NCBI GenBank assembly: GCA_965234475.1
Contig: OZ248397.1
Span: 1,054,001 to 1,118,000 of the forward strand
From: Methylopumilus sp947499625
GTDB lineage: Bacteria; Pseudomonadota; Gammaproteobacteria; Burkholderiales; Methylophilaceae
Direction: 5' to 3'
DNA length: 64,000 nucleotides
The notes under the pieces were generated by a model, which saw nothing but the letters and a program-made list of their open reading frames with translations, was not told the DNA's origin and made no database searches. Below, piece by piece: positions 60,806-64,000 of the stretch (position 1 is the stretch's first letter; the number at the start of each line of letters is the position of its first letter). The position numbers were made by a program, and so were the translations under genes.

Positions 60806-62929
60806 ATGGAAACACAAAAAGAAAGCAAATATTTTCATGGGGGCTGTCCTCATGACTGTCCTGACACTTGCTCAATGGTTTATGAGGTGCAAGACAATAA
60901 ACTCATAGGCGTCAAGGGCAATGCGGATCATCCAATGACTCGTGGCGGACTGTGTGTGAAACTTCAGGATTATGAAAAACGTCACTACCATCCAGATCGC
61001 CTTCTATATCCTATGAAACGTACTGGCCCCAAGGGTACAAAACAATTTCAAAAAATTTCCTGGGATGAAGCACTCGATACCATAGTTAATAAATGGCAAT
61101 CTATTATTAAAGAATTTGGCTCGGAAGCTATTATGCCCAATAGCTACTTGGGTAATCAAGGATTGGTTCATGGCATGAATGGAGGGGACTCTTTCTTTGC
61201 CCGATTGGGAGCCACTGTTACTGAAAGAACATTCTGCGGGGAGGGCTCGGCCACAGCTTGGCTGCTAACTATTGGCCCCACTGCAGGCGTTGATCCAGAG
61301 AGCTTTATTCATTCTAAATTTATTATTATTTGGGCTTGTAATTCAGTGAGCACCAATATCCATCATTGGCATATTGTCAAAGAAGCGCAAAAGAAGGGTT
61401 CAAAGGTTGTTGTGATTGATGCATATGCATCAAGAACTGCTAAAGAAGCAGATTGGCATATCTGTCCTAAGCCTGGCACTGATGGTGCTTTGGCGATGGC
61501 AATGATGCATGTCATTATTGAAGAAGGATTGATTGATCAAGACTATGTAGATAAATATACAGTGGGCTTCCCAGAATTAGCAGAGCTAGCAAAAAAAAGG
61601 AGTCCTGAGTGGGCAGAAGAAATCACAGGCGTCTCAGCGAATGACATTCGAAAATTAGCGAGAGAATACGCAACGACCCAGCCATCCGCTATCAGAATTG
61701 GTGTGGCCCTTGAAAAAAGCTGGGGAGGAGGCCAGGCCATTAGAGCCGTTACATCTCTTCCCGCTCTGACTGGAGCTTGGCGTCATGTAGGTGGGGGGAT
61801 CCTTCAATTCCCAGTATGGGAACAGCCTTATAAATTTGATGTGATTTGCAGGCCTGACTTAATACCTGAAGGGACACAGGTTGTTAATAATCTTCAGCTA
61901 GGACGTGTTTTAACAGGTGAACAAAAACTAAAAGTACCTATCAAGTCAATGATGTGTTGGAACACAAATCCTGTAACACAATCAACAGAAAGCGAAAAAA
62001 TATTAGAGGGCTTGAAGCGCGAAGATCTATTTCTTGTTTCTGCGGAGCATTTTATTTCTGATACTGCGGCCTATGCTGATATTCTGCTTCCTGCATCCAT
62101 GGGGGCAGAACAAGAAGATATCATTTTATCTTGGGGTCATTTATACCTCACCTATAATACAAAATGTATAGAATCCCCAGGTGAAGCTGTACCAAATTAT
62201 GAAATTTTTAGACGCCTTGCTAAAAGATTTGGTTTTAAAGAAGAATGTTTTAAATGGTCAGACAGTGAATGTCTTGAACACTATATCGATTGGAATTCGC
62301 CAGCCTGCAAAGGTATAGATTTAGACTATTTGAAAAAACATGGTTATGCGAGAATTAATGTGGGAACAAAAGATAATCGAGTCCCTCACAAAGAAGGAAA
62401 ATTTCCAACACCATCAGGTAAATGTGAATTTAGGATAGTCGGGGCTAAGAATTTTGTTGCGGGCCCATTCAGGCAAATGTACGAGGCTTTTCAACCAGGC
62501 GATGATATTCCTGAGCTACCTGATTACGTGCCCTCAAAAGAGACAGCATCAGCAAATCCAGCCTTAGCTAAAAAGTATCCATTAAATATTTTGGCACCAA
62601 AAAGTCATGGCTTTATTAATTCTAGCTATGCCAATATTGAAAATAAACTTAAGGCCCAAGGAGAACAGTTTGTGATGATTCATCCATTGGATGCCGAAGA
62701 AAGAGGGATAAAACATGGTGATCGAGCCAAAATCTTTAATGATCGGGGCTTCTTTGAAGCTGTATCGAAAGTAACGACCGACGTTAATAAAGGTATCGTA
62801 GTGACAACCTTAGGTTACTGGAGACAATTAAATAATGGTGTTGTCAATTCAGTGAGTTCAAATGCTTTTGGTGATATGGGGAACTCACCAACTTCTCATG
62901 ATTGTTTAGTTGAAGTTCAATTGGCGTAA
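60806..62929 (+). CDS. Molybdopterin oxidoreductase of unknown substrate (DMSO reductase superfamily)
   Basis: A 707-residue cytoplasmic enzyme (no Tat signal). The N-terminal 4Fe-4S motif is CPHDCPDTCSM with the last Cys in GGLCVKL; the Mo domain follows with KRTGPKGTKQFQKISWDEAL, the likely metal-ligand region TERTFCGEGSATAW, IIWACNSVSTNIHHW, VIDAYASRTAKEADWHICPKPGTDGALAMAM and VSAEHFISDTAAYADILLPA, and the MGD-binding C-terminal domain (LNILAPKSHGFINSSYAN, HPLDAEERGIKHGDRAKIFNDRG). It lacks the extra Fe-S modules of FdsA and any electron-transfer partner next to it. Family members are widespread in betaproteobacteria with no proven reaction. It has a GAGGGG ribosome site and is divergent from fdsG; moaA follows 11 bases later. 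Confidence 0.85.
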   Translation: METQKESKYFHGGCPHDCPDTCSMVYEVQDNKLIGVKGNADHPMTRGGLCVKLQDYEKRHYHPDRLLYPMKRTGPKGTKQFQKISWDEALDTIVNKWQSIIKEFGSEAIMPNSYLGNQGLVHGMNGGDSFFARLGATVTERTFCGEGSATAWLLTIGPTAGVDPESFIHSKFIIIWACNSVSTNIHHWHIVKEAQKKGSKVVVIDAYASRTAKEADWHICPKPGTDGALAMAMMHVIIEEGLIDQDYVDKYTVGFPELAELAKKRSPEWAEEITGVSANDIRKLAREYATTQPSAIRIGVALEKSWGGGQAIRAVTSLPALTGAWRHVGGGILQFPVWEQPYKFDVICRPDLIPEGTQVVNNLQLGRVLTGEQKLKVPIKSMMCWNTNPVTQSTESEKILEGLKREDLFLVSAEHFISDTAAYADILLPASMGAEQEDIILSWGHLYLTYNTKCIESPGEAVPNYEIFRRLAKRFGFKEECFKWSDSECLEHYIDWNSPACKGIDLDYLKKHGYARINVGTKDNRVPHKEGKFPTPSGKCEFRIVGAKNFVAGPFRQMYEAFQPGDDIPELPDYVPSKETASANPALAKKYPLNILAPKSHGFINSSYANIENKLKAQGEQFVMIHPLDAEERGIKHGDRAKIFNDRGFFEAVSKVTTDVNKGIVVTTLGYWRQLNNGVVNSVSSNAFGDMGNSPTSHDCLVEVQLA

Positions 62930-62940
62930 TTAAACTGAAA

Positions 62941-63945
62941 GTGCAGAATCATTCTCCCCTTAGATTAATAGATCAATTTCATCGAAAGATTAATTATCTT
63001 CGATTATCCATCACCGATCGATGCGATTTTCGATGCGTTTATTGCATGAGCGAAGATATGCAATTTTTGCCTCGCGATGAAGTTCTCTCTCTAGAAGAGT
63101 CTGCAAGAATTATAAAAATATTCGCTTCTCTTGGCGTCACAAAAGTAAGGATCACAGGTGGGGAGCCTCTCGTTAGAAAAAATATTTCCTGGCTTTTTAA
63201 TGAAATCTCAACAATTCAACCTCTAAAAGAAATTGTCATTACAACGAATGGCAGTCAGCTAGCGCAGCATGCACATATGCTCAAAAGGTCTCGGGTTAAA
63301 CGTATCAATATTAGTCTTGATAGTCTTGATCCTGTTCTTTTCAAAAAAATCACACGTACGGGCGACTTAAATAAAGTGATGCTCGGTATTGATGAAGCTA
63401 TCAAAGAAGATTTTTCGAATCTCAAACTTAATACCGTTTTAATGAAAGGCATCAATGATCACGAAGCAATTGATTTGGTTAACTTTGCATTACATAAAAA
63501 GATGGATATTTCTTTTATTGAAGAAATGCCTTTAGGTAATATTGACCATAAAAGAAAAGATACTTTTATTAGCAATGACGAAGTCTTAAAAAAATTACAG
63601 GCTCATTTTAATTTAATCCCCACTACTTTCTCTTCTGGCGGCCCTGCTAAATATTGGCAAATTGCAAATCAGTCCACTAAGATTGGTTTTATTTCTCCGC
63701 ATAGCCATAATTTTTGCGACACGTGTAATCGTGTGAGGGTTTCATCTAAAGGCGAATTATTTTTATGCTTAGGGCAGGAAGAAAAAATTGAACTCATGCC
63801 TCTTTTACGTCAGTATCCAAATGAAGACTGGCCTATTCAAAAAGCCATTATAGAAAGTATGGCAATCAAACCAGAGGCACACGACTTTAATCTTGAAAAA
63901 ACCAAACCTGCTGTCGTGCGATTTATGTCGCATACCGGAGGGTAA
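62941..63945 (+). CDS. moaA: GTP 3',8-cyclase (molybdenum cofactor synthesis)
   Basis: Radical SAM enzyme of the first cofactor step. The SAM cluster motif is CDFRCVYCM, with GGEPLVRK after it; the C-terminal cluster is CDTCNRVRVSSKGELFLC, and the conserved terminal double Gly is SHTGG. Length is 334 residues (E. coli 329). The start is GTG at 62941; no ATG fits and the N-terminal segment LIDQFHRKINYLRLSITDRC begins right there. It is cotranscribed with the Mo oxidoreductase and mobA. Confidence 0.96.
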   Translation: MQNHSPLRLIDQFHRKINYLRLSITDRCDFRCVYCMSEDMQFLPRDEVLSLEESARIIKIFASLGVTKVRITGGEPLVRKNISWLFNEISTIQPLKEIVITTNGSQLAQHAHMLKRSRVKRINISLDSLDPVLFKKITRTGDLNKVMLGIDEAIKEDFSNLKLNTVLMKGINDHEAIDLVNFALHKKMDISFIEEMPLGNIDHKRKDTFISNDEVLKKLQAHFNLIPTTFSSGGPAKYWQIANQSTKIGFISPHSHNFCDTCNRVRVSSKGELFLCLGQEEKIELMPLLRQYPNEDWPIQKAIIESMAIKPEAHDFNLEKTKPAVVRFMSHTGG

Positions 63946-63951
63946 ATTCAA

Positions 63952-64000
63952 ATGAATAACGCAGTCACTGTGGTCATTTTAGCGGGTGGCCAATCAAAAC
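63952..64000 (+). CDS. mobA: Molybdenum cofactor guanylyltransferase, 3' end outside window
   Basis: Only 16 codons are visible: MNNAVTVVILAGGQSK, ending at the window edge. The LAGGQS motif is the GTP-binding start of MobA, which makes the MGD form needed by FdsA and the orphan oxidoreductase. It starts six bases after the moaA stop. Other nucleotidyltransferases share the motif, but the context supports mobA. Confidence 0.75.
   Translation, partial: MNNAVTVVILAGGQSK

Noticed and set aside
1..64000. CRISPR arrays, insertion sequences, prophage or tRNA genes
   Set aside because: No regularly spaced repeats, transposase, integrase or cloverleaf-like sequence with conserved tRNA blocks was seen in the intergenic regions.

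Overview
The window is a dense, low-GC (roughly 35-38% by eye), strictly housekeeping stretch of a small-genome proteobacterium. Gene content and order (dapA-bamC-MBL, rnfABCDGE-nth, DUF721/dciA next to M23-secA, tkt-gap-pgk, the dcw cluster ending in ftsZ-lpxC, fdsGBA-fdhD-fdsD with molybdenum cofactor genes) point to a betaproteobacterial methylotroph of the Methylophilaceae, most like the streamlined OM43 / 'Candidatus Methylopumilus' type. That assignment is an inference from gene content; no rRNA marker or tRNA was seen. No prophage, insertion sequence, CRISPR array or defence island was found.

Layout. 1-1182: the 3' part of a JmjC-type ribosomal oxygenase gene and a 42-residue Ala/Pro-rich lipoprotein with its own terminator. 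1180-4105 (minus): dapA-bamC-MBL hydrolase operon. 4345-9934 (plus): a complete Rnf electron-transfer complex followed by nth. 9931-13720 (minus): M23 peptidase, secA and a tiny DUF1289 Fe-S type protein. 13763-17163 (plus): dciA-like helicase loader, TauE-type permease and a membrane pyrophosphatase whose sequence predicts the potassium-independent, proton-pumping type. 17175-23064 (minus): tkt, gap, pgk, purC and a thioredoxin-like protein. 23108-27010 (plus): rsmE, then argA-argB-HAD nucleotidase; argA carries an extra N-terminal XRE helix-turn-helix domain. 27007-47411 (minus): an almost gapless 20-kb run from mraZ through all dcw genes to lpxC, a small membrane protein, an NDUFA9-like reductase and cca. 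47527-48324: rnpB (minus) and a frameshifted XRE regulator (plus). 48336-50211 (minus): rsmI-pyrC. 50342-54727 (plus): dolP-like BON lipoprotein, trxA, rho, rpmE, an ArnT-like glycosyltransferase. 54732-60732 (minus): soluble NAD-linked formate dehydrogenase operon. 60806-64000 (plus): an orphan molybdopterin oxidoreductase, moaA and the first codons of mobA.

How it fits together: formate, the end product of formaldehyde oxidation, is oxidised to CO2 with NADH formation by FdsGBAD, whose Mo cofactor needs MoaA, MobA and the sulfurtransferase FdhD. Transketolase, GAPDH and PGK serve carbon assimilation. The GAPDH lacks the aspartate that normally selects NAD, so NADP use is predicted. Rnf and the pyrophosphatase supply ion-motive energy coupling.

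The strongest candidate for something undescribed is the HTH-N-acetylglutamate synthase fusion (23918-25471): a first-committed-step enzyme of arginine synthesis that may also bind DNA and regulate its own operon. Other points worth checking are the frameshifted XRE gene with an intact 11-bp-arm operator, the small lpxC-coupled membrane protein, the degenerate HD region of Cca, the compact RNase P RNA and the MraZ box array.
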